NCBI GenBank assembly: GCA_947593895.1 | Contig: CANQDY010000035.1 | Span: 1-10,761, forward strand | Reading direction: 5' to 3' | Source of the DNA: an uncultured Bacilli bacterium | GTDB taxonomy: Bacteria > Bacillota_I > Bacilli_A > RFN20 > CAG-449 | DNA: 10,761 nt | Shown here: positions 1 to 6,065 of the stretch, piece by piece | Layout of the letters: every line of letters starts with the position of its first letter | Position numbering within the stretch: the first letter of the stretch is position 1 | Translations under genes and position numbers: made by a program | Notes under the pieces: generated by a model | What the model saw: the letters and a program-made list of their open reading frames with translations, nothing else | The model's database searches: none | What the model was told of the DNA's origin: nothing

Positions 1-21
1 ATCAACTAATTGATTGTTCAT
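1..21 (-). CDS. 5' end of an unknown leftward gene (7 codons visible)
   Basis: An ATG at 21-19 read leftward opens Met-Asn-Asn-Gln-Leu-Val-Asp and runs off the window. An AAGGAG Shine-Dalgarno lies at 38-33, 11 nt before the ATG, which is slightly long. An in-frame TGA further upstream rules out a much longer N-terminus. Seven codons are too few to name the product. The gene is divergent from rpsP, so it is not the ffh/ylxM neighbour in the usual Bacillus orientation. Confidence 0.45.
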
Positions 22-112
22 ATTGAAACACGCTCCTTTCAAGTAAATAATTCATTAATTCATAGGAACTCTGCCTGGAGGAATTAACTTAGCATTTTTC
101 ACATGCGTGTTT
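22..112 (-). promoter_or_regulatory. Possible structured 5' leader of the divergent leftward gene
   Basis: The sequence shows nested inverted repeats. The 8-mer at 105-112 is exactly complementary to the one at 26-33, which abuts the Shine-Dalgarno (33-38). Inside lie 81-87 and 55-61 (7 bp) and a small CTC/GAG hairpin at 69-80. On the leftward strand there is also a CCTCC near 76-81 that could pair with the AAGGAG. This layout would suit a leader that controls ribosome access. I do not recognise a known riboswitch class. A transcript starting from the nearest -10 box (113-118) would lack most of the outer 5' arm, so the outer stem needs a promoter further upstream. Confidence 0.3.
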
Positions 113-141
113 ATAATATCAAAATTAAGGTTTAAAAGCAA
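113..141 (-). promoter_or_regulatory. Candidate sigma-A promoter for the divergent gene
   Basis: Read leftward, TTGCTT at 141-136 and TATTAT at 118-113 are separated by 17 nt. Expected transcription start is near 106, giving a leader of about 85 nt before the ATG at 21. The match is fair, but AT-rich DNA gives many such matches; another TATTAT lies at 159-164. Confidence 0.4.
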
Positions 142-300
142 GAAAAAATTACTCTTATATAATATTTTAAGTTAAATGGAAAAAATATAAATTTTGCTCA
201 TACTCAATTACTAAATTGTTATTACTTTATTTTTCATTTATCATGGATCATCCAATTATTTTTCACTTGCCATCAAAAATGCTTTGTTAAGCAAAAACAC

Positions 301-329
301 TTGACAGGCTCTATAAATTTTATTATGAT
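301..329 (+). promoter_or_regulatory. Strong sigma-A promoter of the rpsP operon
   Basis: A consensus -35 TTGACA at 301-306 and a -10 TATGAT at 324-329 are separated by exactly 17 nt. The start point would be near 336, so the leader is only about 20 nt before the rpsP ATG at 358. The TTG at 301, which could be read as an in-frame start, is part of the -35 box and not a start codon. Confidence 0.85.
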
Positions 330-357
330 TATTCTGTTTGAAAAGGAGAAACATATT

Positions 358-642
358 ATGGCAGTAAAAATCAGATTAACAAGAATGGGACGCCACAACG
401 ATCCAATCTATCGTATCGTTGTTGCAGATTCACGTTTTGCTCGTGATGGACGTTACATTGAACAAGTCGGTTACTTTAACCCAAATGCAAAAGGAAAAGC
501 TCCAAGTTTAACATTAAACAATGAAAAAATTCTTGATTGGTTAAACAAAGGTGCAACTCCATCCGATACAGTCAAATCATTGCTTTCAAAAGCCGGAATT
601 ATTAAATTATTTGCTGAAAGCAAAGTTAAAAAAGGAGAATAA
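358..642 (+). CDS. rpsP: 30S ribosomal protein S16
   Basis: S16 is a small-subunit protein that binds 16S rRNA and is needed for 30S assembly. The 94-residue product has the family's start, MAVKIRLTRMG, then YRIVVADSR at about 18-26, RDGRYIEQVGYFNP at about 29-42 and a C-terminal DWLNKGATPSDTV segment at about 60-72. Length is normal for a bacterial S16. The ATG at 358 is preferred over the upstream in-frame TTG at 301 because GGAG sits at 345-348 and the upstream stretch is the promoter itself. It is first in a rightward cluster. Its last codons (Lys-Gly-Glu, AAAGGAGAA) also serve as the Shine-Dalgarno for khpA, two bases downstream, so the two genes are probably translated together. Confidence 0.97.
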   Translation: MAVKIRLTRMGRHNDPIYRIVVADSRFARDGRYIEQVGYFNPNAKGKAPSLTLNNEKILDWLNKGATPSDTVKSLLSKAGIIKLFAESKVKKGE

Positions 643-644
643 AA

Positions 645-929
645 ATGGATTACATTGATGCAATCCACAAATTCATTGATCCAATTGTAACTAATAAAGA
701 AGCCATTGTCATTAATGAATTACCTAACGAAACTGAAAAAGATCGCACATTCCAAATTGTTTGTGATTCAGAAGATACAGGTAGACTAATCGGTAAACAT
801 GGTTCTGTAGCAGAGGCCATTCGCGAGGTTATATCTATTATAGGAAAAACTAACGGCGAAAAAGTTCATATTAAATTTACTTCAAATACTAATGAAAAAG
901 TAAATGAAGAAACTAGCGAAAACGAATAA
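645..929 (+). CDS. khpA: KH-domain RNA-binding protein KhpA
   Basis: KhpA (formerly YlqC/UPF0109) is a small single-KH-domain RNA-binding protein; in Firmicutes it partners KhpB (Jag/EloR) and affects cell elongation and RNA metabolism. The 94-residue product carries the KH signature RLIGKHGSVAEAIREVI at about 47-63, with the GKHG loop at 50-53 that contacts RNA, followed by the VHIKF strand at about 74-78. The last ~15 residues are acidic and Asn/Glu-rich, a low-complexity tail beyond the KH fold. The ATG follows the rpsP stop by 2 nt, with AAAGGAG at 631-637 inside rpsP. The order rpsP-khpA-rimM-trmD is the classic Firmicutes arrangement. An intrinsic terminator follows at once. Confidence 0.93.
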   Translation: MDYIDAIHKFIDPIVTNKEAIVINELPNETEKDRTFQIVCDSEDTGRLIGKHGSVAEAIREVISIIGKTNGEKVHIKFTSNTNEKVNEETSENE

Positions 930-931
930 TT

Positions 932-960
932 AGATGTGGCAAAAACCACATCTTTTTTTT
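932..960 (+). terminator. Intrinsic terminator between khpA and rimM
   Basis: An 8-bp perfect stem (AGATGTGG 932-939 with CCACATCT 946-952/953) has a 6-nt loop CAAAAA and is followed by an uninterrupted T run to 960. It starts 3 nt after the khpA stop and ends about 12 nt before the rimM Shine-Dalgarno. It should cut most transcripts after khpA and so set rimM-trmD expression below rpsP, unless it is read through. A TATAAT follows directly at 960-965, but it lacks a good -35 and is too close to rimM to be a convincing promoter. Confidence 0.85.
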
Positions 961-981
961 ATAATATTTTTGAGGTGTATT

Positions 982-1500
982 ATGAAATATTTATCATTAG
1001 GAGTTATTTTAAAAACCCATGGATTAAAAGGTGAAGTTAAGGTTAAGTCGTCTACTAACTTTGCTTTATTGCGTTATAAAAAAAATAACAAAGTATATTT
1101 ATATAGCGAAAAAAAACAAGACTTAAAAGAAGTTCATATTTTATCTTATTCATCTATTAATGGTTTTGATTACTTGATTTTCAAAGAATTAAACGATATC
1201 AATTTAATAACTAAATTTATCGGATATCAGATTGTAGTTAATAAAGAAGAACAACCACCATTAAAAAAATATAGTTATTATTATGATGATTTAATTGATT
1301 GCAAAGTTATCGACCAAAACAATATTGAAATTGGAATTGTCACAAAGATTGAAGAATATAGCGCTAATGAAACTTTAAGAATCCGCCTCTCTAATGGAAA
1401 GGATTTACTTTTACCATTTGTAAAAGCATTTATTAAGAATGTTGACATTGATAATAAAACTATAAATGCTGAATTAATAAAAGGGATGATAGAAAAATGA
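982..1500 (+). CDS. rimM: 16S rRNA-processing / 30S maturation factor RimM
   Basis: RimM binds the 30S head through S19 and helps late assembly of the 16S 3' domain. The 172-residue product has the two expected halves: an N-terminal beta-barrel starting LGVILKTHGLKGEVKV at about 6-21, and a C-terminal PRC-barrel-like half with YYYDDLIDCKVID at about 99-111 and LLLPFVKAFIKNVDID at about 142-157. The ATG at 982 has GAGGTG at 972-977 upstream. An earlier in-frame ATG at 934 lies inside the terminator hairpin and would add a hydrophobic stretch unlike the family, so it is rejected. The stop overlaps the trmD start (ATGA, 1497-1500), so translation is probably coupled. Confidence 0.95.
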   Translation: MKYLSLGVILKTHGLKGEVKVKSSTNFALLRYKKNNKVYLYSEKKQDLKEVHILSYSSINGFDYLIFKELNDINLITKFIGYQIVVNKEEQPPLKKYSYYYDDLIDCKVIDQNNIEIGIVTKIEEYSANETLRIRLSNGKDLLLPFVKAFIKNVDIDNKTINAELIKGMIEK

Positions 1501-2270
1501 AAATTACCATTTTAACTTTATTTCCTGAAATGTTTTCTTCATATTTAAATAATTCAATTATTAAACGGGCAATTATAAAAGAAAAGGTTAAATTTGAATT
1601 AGTTAATATCCGCGATTTTACCAAAGATAAAAATCATCGAGTTGATAACTATCCAACCGGTGGGGGTGCTGGGCTTATCATGTATTGTCAACCAATTTAT
1701 GATGCCTTACAACATGTAAAAACACCATCTTCACATATCATTTTAACTTCACCAAGGGGAAAAACATACAATCAATCAAAAGCAATTGAACTATCTAAGA
1801 AAGATCATTTAATTTTTATCTGTGGACATTATGAAGGAATCGATGAAAGAATCAATAAATATGCTGATGAATTAATTTCTATTGGAGATTATATTCTCAC
1901 TGGCGGGGAACTTGCAGTAATGTCAATAAGTGATTCTATCATTAGATTAATTCCGGGTGTTATCAGCGATGAATCAATGTCAGAAGAATCATTTAATAAT
2001 GGATTACTTGAATATCCTCAGTATACTTTACCTTACGAATTTAATGGTGATAAGATTCCTAATATTCTTTTTTCCGGAAATCATCAAGCAATCACTAAGT
2101 GGCGAAAGAAAATGTCATTACTAATAACTAAAGAATATCGTCCTGACTTATTTAATCGTTATAAATTAGATAAAAAGGAACTTAAATTATTAGATGAAAT
2201 AACATTAAATCAACCTCCAAAATGGGAGATTGACGCAATTGAAAAAGGAAAGAAATTTATAAAAAAATAA
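1497..2270 (+). CDS. trmD: tRNA (guanine37-N1)-methyltransferase TrmD
   Basis: TrmD uses S-adenosylmethionine to make m1G37 next to the anticodon of tRNAs reading CNN codons, preventing +1 frameshifts. It is a dimeric SPOUT (trefoil-knot) enzyme. The 257-residue product shows MKITILTLFPEMF at the start, YPTGGGAGLIM at 52-62, GHYEGIDER at 110-118 and the knot motif SIGDYILTGGEL at 128-139, all characteristic of the SAM site. The RLIPGV Arg at 150 matches catalytic Arg154 of E. coli. Where E. coli has the proposed base Asp169 (EDSF), this protein has Glu164 (EESF), and the usual PHYTRP is PQYTLP at 174-179. The start overlaps rimM by 4 nt with AAGGGA upstream. The usual next gene, rplS, is not here. 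Confidence 0.96.
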   Translation: MKITILTLFPEMFSSYLNNSIIKRAIIKEKVKFELVNIRDFTKDKNHRVDNYPTGGGAGLIMYCQPIYDALQHVKTPSSHIILTSPRGKTYNQSKAIELSKKDHLIFICGHYEGIDERINKYADELISIGDYILTGGELAVMSISDSIIRLIPGVISDESMSEESFNNGLLEYPQYTLPYEFNGDKIPNILFSGNHQAITKWRKKMSLLITKEYRPDLFNRYKLDKKELKLLDEITLNQPPKWEIDAIEKGKKFIKK

Positions 2271-2288
2271 AAAGTTCAAATTCCCTTT

Positions 2289-2317
2289 CTAAAAAATAAT
2301 TTATTGTGCTTTCACAA
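2289..2317 (-). terminator. Weak terminator-like hairpin after the membrane-protein gene
   Basis: Read leftward, TTGTG (2317-2313 on the complementary strand) pairs with CACAA across a 4-nt loop, and a T-rich tract follows to about 2289. The stem is only 5 bp. It lies in the 57-nt gap between the converging ends of trmD and the 2328-2783 gene and may serve the leftward one. No better terminator for trmD is visible here. Confidence 0.35.
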
Positions 2318-2327
2318 AAATCAAAAA

Positions 2328-2783
2328 CTATTTTTTTAATAACTCTAATGTTCCACGAACGCCAATACATACTGCGGAAACAATAGCTAAAATTCCACTA
2401 AAGATTGCGCCAACGCCTAAATTAAAAAGTTTTCCAATATCTCCAGTTGCAAGTGTGAAGAACATAATTCCACCAACTAATAAGACTACTGAAGATAATA
2501 AACTAATAAATTTATTGTATTTGCTATATTTCTTTAATACATCAGTAATAAGAACTACTGCGTTTAATAATGTTCCTACAATAACCATAATTAAACAAGT
2601 TACTGCGATTTTACTATTTAAATCATTACTCATCATTTCGTAAACAGAAAAAGGCTTAGATAAAAATCCTATAGCGCTTAAATCTACTGGTGCAGTAAGA
2701 CCTGCTCCCGCCATTGTGACAAACACGATTAATGACAAAATTAATCCAACACCTACTAAAATTAAATTTAAATTTTTTTTCAT
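2328..2783 (-). CDS. Four-helix membrane protein of unknown function
   Basis: I do not recognise this family. The 151-residue product has four clear hydrophobic segments at about 5-26, 57-81, 92-113 and 121-144, short charged turns (KKYSKYNK at about 84-91 between helices 2 and 3) and a Lys tail (LELLKK). The polar stretch between helices 1 and 2 (about 30-56) is probably outside the cell if Lys3 at the N-terminus stays inside. There are no charged catalytic-looking residues in the helices and no known transporter motif. The start is supported by a strong AAAGGAGGA Shine-Dalgarno just upstream and a promoter at 2822-2850. It seems to be a single-gene unit. A small structural or accessory membrane protein is possible; no function can be assigned. 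Confidence 0.85.
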   Translation of the reverse strand: MKKNLNLILVGVGLILSLIVFVTMAGAGLTAPVDLSAIGFLSKPFSVYEMMSNDLNSKIAVTCLIMVIVGTLLNAVVLITDVLKKYSKYNKFISLLSSVVLLVGGIMFFTLATGDIGKLFNLGVGAIFSGILAIVSAVCIGVRGTLELLKK

Positions 2784-2821
2784 AAATCCTCCTTTTCTAA
2801 TTAACTAATGTTACCTTTAAA

Positions 2822-2850
2822 ATAATAATAAACAAAACAGCAATTCACAA
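2822..2850 (-). promoter_or_regulatory. Promoter of the four-helix membrane-protein gene
   Basis: Read leftward, TTGTGA at 2850-2845 and TATTAT at 2827-2822 are separated by 17 nt. The start point would be near 2815, giving a leader of about 30 nt that contains the AAAGGAGGA ribosome-binding site. Confidence 0.5.
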
Positions 2851-2864
2851 CCTAAAAACTAATT

Positions 2865-3284
2865 TTAGATATTATTTTTATTCAAATATGCCTGTTTATA
2901 TAAGAAACCAATAATATCCTTTCTTGTAATAATACCGATAAACATATTTCGATCATCTATAATTGGAACAAAGTTTTGTGATAAAATAATATGATATAAT
3001 TCTTCAATCGTTGTATCACTTTTTGCATAATCGTAATCATGTCTTCTTGATACATTCATAATAGAAACTTTCTCGCTTTCAAACAAAGAGAAATCATTAT
3101 GTTTTTTCATAAACCACAATAAATCGCCCTCTGAAACAACTCCAAGATATTCGCCTTTTTCAGACAATAAAGGTATTGCACTATAATGATGATAATCCAT
3201 TTTTTCTAACGTTTGTCTGATTGAAAACGATTCTTCTAAATATTCCACTTTACACTTGGGAGTAATCAATAATAATACATTCAT
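2865..3284 (-). CDS. Two-CBS-domain (Bateman module) regulatory protein
   Basis: CBS pairs bind adenosine nucleotides (AMP, ATP, SAM or c-di-AMP) and act as sensors. The 139-residue product is nothing but one such pair: CBS1 at about 15-60, with SAIPLLSEKGEYLGVVSEGD at 35-54, and CBS2 at about 75-130, with FVPIIDDRNMFIGIITRKDI at 105-124. There is no enzyme or membrane domain. It resembles stand-alone Firmicutes CBS proteins; c-di-AMP-binding DarB/CbpB is similar in size and layout, but I cannot assign it to that group from sequence alone. The start is supported by AGGAG upstream (ATAGGAGAAAAAATATG). It stands alone, so context gives no further clue about its partner. Confidence 0.9.
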   Translation of the reverse strand: MNVLLLITPKCKVEYLEESFSIRQTLEKMDYHHYSAIPLLSEKGEYLGVVSEGDLLWFMKKHNDFSLFESEKVSIMNVSRRHDYDYAKSDTTIEELYHIILSQNFVPIIDDRNMFIGIITRKDIIGFLYKQAYLNKNNI

Positions 3285-4041
3285 ATTTTTTCTCCTATCC
3301 TAACTTTGTATTTAATAATATTACAAAATATATAATCTAGATATTACTTTTAATAAAATGCTATCCTTAATTATTTTTTCATTTTTATATTGTTATTTAT
3401 TACAACTAAATTTGAGATTAAAGCTTCAATTAAGATTTAATAATATCTATGTATTGATTATATCATTTTCATTAACGGCAAAAAAGAACAATAAAAATAA
3501 AAAATCATGTTAACTAAAACTGGATATATCCGTTTATACTTACTTTCTCTCCTTACTATTTGAGATATATTGTATCTATTATTTGAAAATTTTATTTATT
3601 TTTGATTTTTCATTTACATAATATCGCAAAATTTGTACAATTTTTTAAATTGAAATAAAATGATAGTTTTTTAAGAATTTTTGACCATGTCGTTAAATTT
3701 TAGTATGCTTTTAACTTATTGAAAATTTTTTATATTTGAATTAGAATGTCATAAAATTTAGTAAACTCCATAACCATTAAAAATTGACTCAAGAGGAAGA
3801 AAGCTAAAATTAAATATTTCACTTTCAAAGACCTTTCTAGTTTTTTTCTATCTATTTATAAACGCCACTTGACATAGAATCTTTTTTTTAAAGAATATGT
3901 CCTTGTTGCCTTTTTTAATTTTAATCACAAAATTTTATTTTCACTAAAGTAATAATTAATTAAATTTGATAAGATTAGAAAAAAATTCTTTTTGAATTTA
4001 TCGACATCTTTTTTCATTCCATCTTTACCTTCGTAATTATT
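3285..4041. other. About 750 nt with no recognisable gene
   Basis: Very AT-rich DNA with frequent stops on both strands and no ribosome-binding site before a usable reading frame. I see no tRNA or rRNA, no riboswitch motif and no convincing terminator. A 10-bp palindrome GGATATATCC lies at 3522-3531, and the segments near 3688-3710 and 3748-3770 are loosely alike. A short leftward frame near 3965-4040 reads like ordinary protein for about 25 residues but soon hits stops. Either this is eroded coding DNA or an intergenic spacer; nothing firmer can be said. Confidence 0.5.
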
Positions 4042-4067
4042 AAAAAAAAAACATCACCCAAAGGTGA
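4042..4067 (-). terminator. Intrinsic terminator of the tRNA-Ile transcript
   Basis: Read leftward, TCACC (4067-4063) pairs with GGTGA (4058-4054) around the loop TTTG. After TG, a run of ten T follows (4051-4042). It lies 44 nt past the tRNA 3' end, as expected for a single-tRNA transcript. Confidence 0.8.
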
Positions 4068-4111
4068 CTTTCTACTATATAAACATTTCTAATGAAATGG
4101 AATAATTTAAA

Positions 4112-4188
<77 letters not shown>

Positions 4189-4196
4189 AACGCTTA

Positions 4197-4202
4197 ATTA
4201 TA
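4197..4202 (-). promoter_or_regulatory. -10 box of the tRNA-Ile promoter
   Basis: A consensus TATAAT read leftward ends 9 nt before the mature tRNA 5' end, so transcription would begin only a few bases upstream of it. The -35 is unclear: TTGATT at 4228-4223 is spaced 20 nt away, and the weaker TTTTGC at 4224-4219 is 16 nt away. Confidence 0.5.
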
Positions 4203-4358
4203 ATAATATATTAAATTAGCAAAATCAATAAAAAAATCAGATTTTTTACAAATATATTAATTATTTATTTTCTCATAACTTCATTTAATAAATAATCATT
4301 TTTTATAATCAAAATAATTAAAAAAGTACTGGATTAACTAACACTTTATTTACAAAGA

Positions 4359-4517
4359 TTAGTCTTCTTTTTCAAATTGATCCTTACCAACACCGCAAAG
4401 AGGGCAAGTATAATCTTCTGGTAAATCTTCAAATTTTGTTCCAGGAGCGATGCCATTTGCTTCATCTCCCAAATCTTCATCGTAAATATATCCACATACT
4501 ACACATATATATTTCAT
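4359..4517 (-). CDS. Rubredoxin
   Basis: Rubredoxin is a small cytoplasmic one-electron carrier with a single iron held by four cysteines; in anaerobes it serves oxygen and superoxide detoxification or oxidoreductases. The 52-residue product is full length for the family. It has both iron-binding loops, CVVCGY at 5-10 and CPLCGV at 38-43, and the core features YIYDEDLGDEANGIAPGT at about 10-27 and FEDLPEDY at 29-36, with the conserved aromatic residues. The ATG at 4517 has AAAGGAG upstream and a promoter at 4569-4597. It is a single-gene unit between tRNA-Ile and the amidase gene. Its electron donors and acceptors are not nearby. Confidence 0.95.
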   Translation of the reverse strand: MKYICVVCGYIYDEDLGDEANGIAPGTKFEDLPEDYTCPLCGVGKDQFEKED

Positions 4518-4568
4518 TTTAAATTTCTCCTTTATCAACCTACTATTTTTGTAAAGCTTATATTATTT

Positions 4569-4597
4569 ATGTTATCACATTATTTAAGTTTTAACAA
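4569..4597 (-). promoter_or_regulatory. Candidate promoter of the rubredoxin gene
   Basis: Read leftward, TTGTTA at 4597-4592 and TAACAT at 4574-4569 are separated by 17 nt. This would give a leader of about 45 nt before the ATG at 4517. It is a moderate match in AT-rich DNA. Confidence 0.4.
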
Positions 4598-4630
4598 TAA
4601 ATACAAATTAAGTTTCCTATGTAAAATACT

Positions 4631-5302
4631 TTAGTTAATATTCCTTAAATATGAAATTACTCCATCAGATATCTGTTTAGCAACAATATTATGATATGTT
4701 GGGGTTATTAATTTAATTTTTTCTTCTGGATTAGAAATAAATCCACATTCAATTAATAAAGCAAGACATGATGTTTTTCTAAACAAATAAAAATTTTCAC
4801 TATGAATAATTTTATTCAAATCAGAAATTTGATTTAATTTATCTTGAATCTCTAATGCAAGAGATTTACTATTTTCATCATCAACTCGATAATATACCAT
4901 TGGCCCGTAAATATCTTGATTTTGATAATAATTGGTATGAAGCGAGATTAAAATATTTGCTTGACAAGAATTAATAATATTGACACGATTTCTTAAATCT
5001 TCATTCTTCCGATTTAATGCATATTCACCAGCTAAATCATAATCACCATCCCTTGTTAAATAAACCATGAATCCTTTAGAAACTAACTCTTCATAAAGAC
5101 ATTTAGCAATTGAAAGATTAATCTCATCTTCATAAACATTACCATCAATACAACCATTATCTTTTCCACCATGACCTGGATCGATTACAATAGTATACTT
5201 CATTAATTCATTTGCTTTACTTGCTCGATATGTTTCAAAAGGAACACTTATTAAGCTTAATAAAACAACTATATTAATTAAAAACAACGATATTTTATTC
5301 AT
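4631..5302 (-). CDS. cwlD: N-acetylmuramoyl-L-alanine amidase (Amidase_3, CwlD-like)
   Basis: Zinc amidases of this family cut the amide bond between MurNAc and L-Ala of peptidoglycan outside the membrane. The 223-residue product begins with a signal anchor (hydrophobic 5-21), then a single Amidase_3 domain. Visible zinc and catalytic residues are His44 in DPGHGG (41-46), Glu58 in VYEDEINL, His122 in LHTN and Glu185 in LIECGFISN (183-191). There is no SH3, LysM or other wall-binding domain, which matches CwlD (muramic-delta-lactam synthesis in spores) more than large autolysins; the symbol is by architecture only. The ATG at 5302 fits the signal sequence better than an in-frame TTG at 5323. 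Neither start has a Shine-Dalgarno, unlike neighbouring genes. Confidence 0.9.
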   Translation of the reverse strand: MNKISLFLINIVVLLSLISVPFETYRASKANELMKYTIVIDPGHGGKDNGCIDGNVYEDEINLSIAKCLYEELVSKGFMVYLTRDGDYDLAGEYALNRKNEDLRNRVNIINSCQANILISLHTNYYQNQDIYGPMVYYRVDDENSKSLALEIQDKLNQISDLNKIIHSENFYLFRKTSCLALLIECGFISNPEEKIKLITPTYHNIVAKQISDGVISYLRNIN

Positions 5303-5377
5303 ACTATAAAATATGATAAACAAAAAATAATAATAACTTATTACTATTTATTCAAATAAAATTTGCATTTAAAATAA

Positions 5378-6005
5378 ATGAAGAATAGTAATAATATTAA
5401 AAGTAAAATTATTCAAATCGCTGATAAAGGTTTAAATTATGCTAAAAATATTTATGCTACAATAAAATTATGGTTTAATTTTCTCTAAATATGTTCATGG
5501 TCGAAATCTGAGTGAAATTAAAAAAATGAGTTTATTATCTGATAAAGAAACTAATAAATAGATTGAAGTTAGAGATGATAATAGTACTTTAAAATATCAT
5601 TATAAAGAATGTGTTGATAATTTCACTTATAAATGCAAAATCAATCCAGATGATAATAAAAAAATCAAAAAAGCTTTAGATTTTGCAAGTTATAATTTAC
5701 TTATTACTAGTGAAAATGCTAAAGATACTTTTATACCTATGAAAATCAAACTTGAAGCTAGACCTGTTTATGTTCATTTCTTAATTGTTTATATCGCCTT
5801 AGTTATTATGCGTTTAATTGAATTCAAAGTTTTTAATGTTGATATTCCTATTGAACAATCATTTGATTTTATTCGGAATTATAATATTAGTGAAATTTAT
5901 GATAGTAGTTTTATTAATAACGCTAACATAAGTATCACCTATTTAAAAGTAAAAGAAAAATTGGGTTTCTTTAAACTTGGTAATATTTATCTCTCTCACT
6001 CGTGA
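5378..6005 (+). pseudogene. Decayed transposase, probably IS1634 family
   Basis: A broken rightward reading frame. From 5378 one frame reads IIQIADKGLNYAKNIYATI and then stops. From about 5466 the next frame continues with NYGLIFSKYVHG, meets a TAG at 5559-5561, then stays open to the TGA at 6003-6005. The ADKGLN and IFSK segments, a later ALDFASYNLLITSE, and the end KLEARPVYVHFLIVYIALVIMRLIE recall the last part of IS1634-type DDE transposases. In those, as I remember them, about ten residues separate RPVYV from HFL, so a small in-frame deletion is also likely. The N-terminal half is missing. No terminal inverted repeats or target duplication could be seen. It lies between the amidase gene and the surface-protein operon. 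Confidence 0.65.
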
Positions 6006-6065
6006 TATTAATCTACTTCTTGATATTGAATTTTAATTAATAAAATGTGAGTAATTCACTATTTT

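Noticed and set aside
275..293. A TGCTT/AAGCA hairpin with a T run read leftward
   Set aside because: The stem is 5 bp, and no leftward gene ends there, since the flanking genes diverge. It is probably chance.
301..357. An N-terminal extension of S16 starting at TTG 301
   Set aside because: The TTG is the -35 box of a consensus promoter, and S16 proteins begin at MAVKI with a good ribosome-binding site just upstream.
934..981. An N-terminal extension of RimM from ATG 934
   Set aside because: It lies inside the terminator hairpin and T run and has no counterpart in RimM.
3522..3531. The palindrome GGATATATCC
   Set aside because: Ten base pairs in AT-rich DNA with no second copy seen and no adjacent promoter to act on.
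6047..6059. A GTGA/TCAC hairpin after the SipW-type gene
   Set aside because: It has only 4 bp and no proper T run, so it is too weak to call a terminator.
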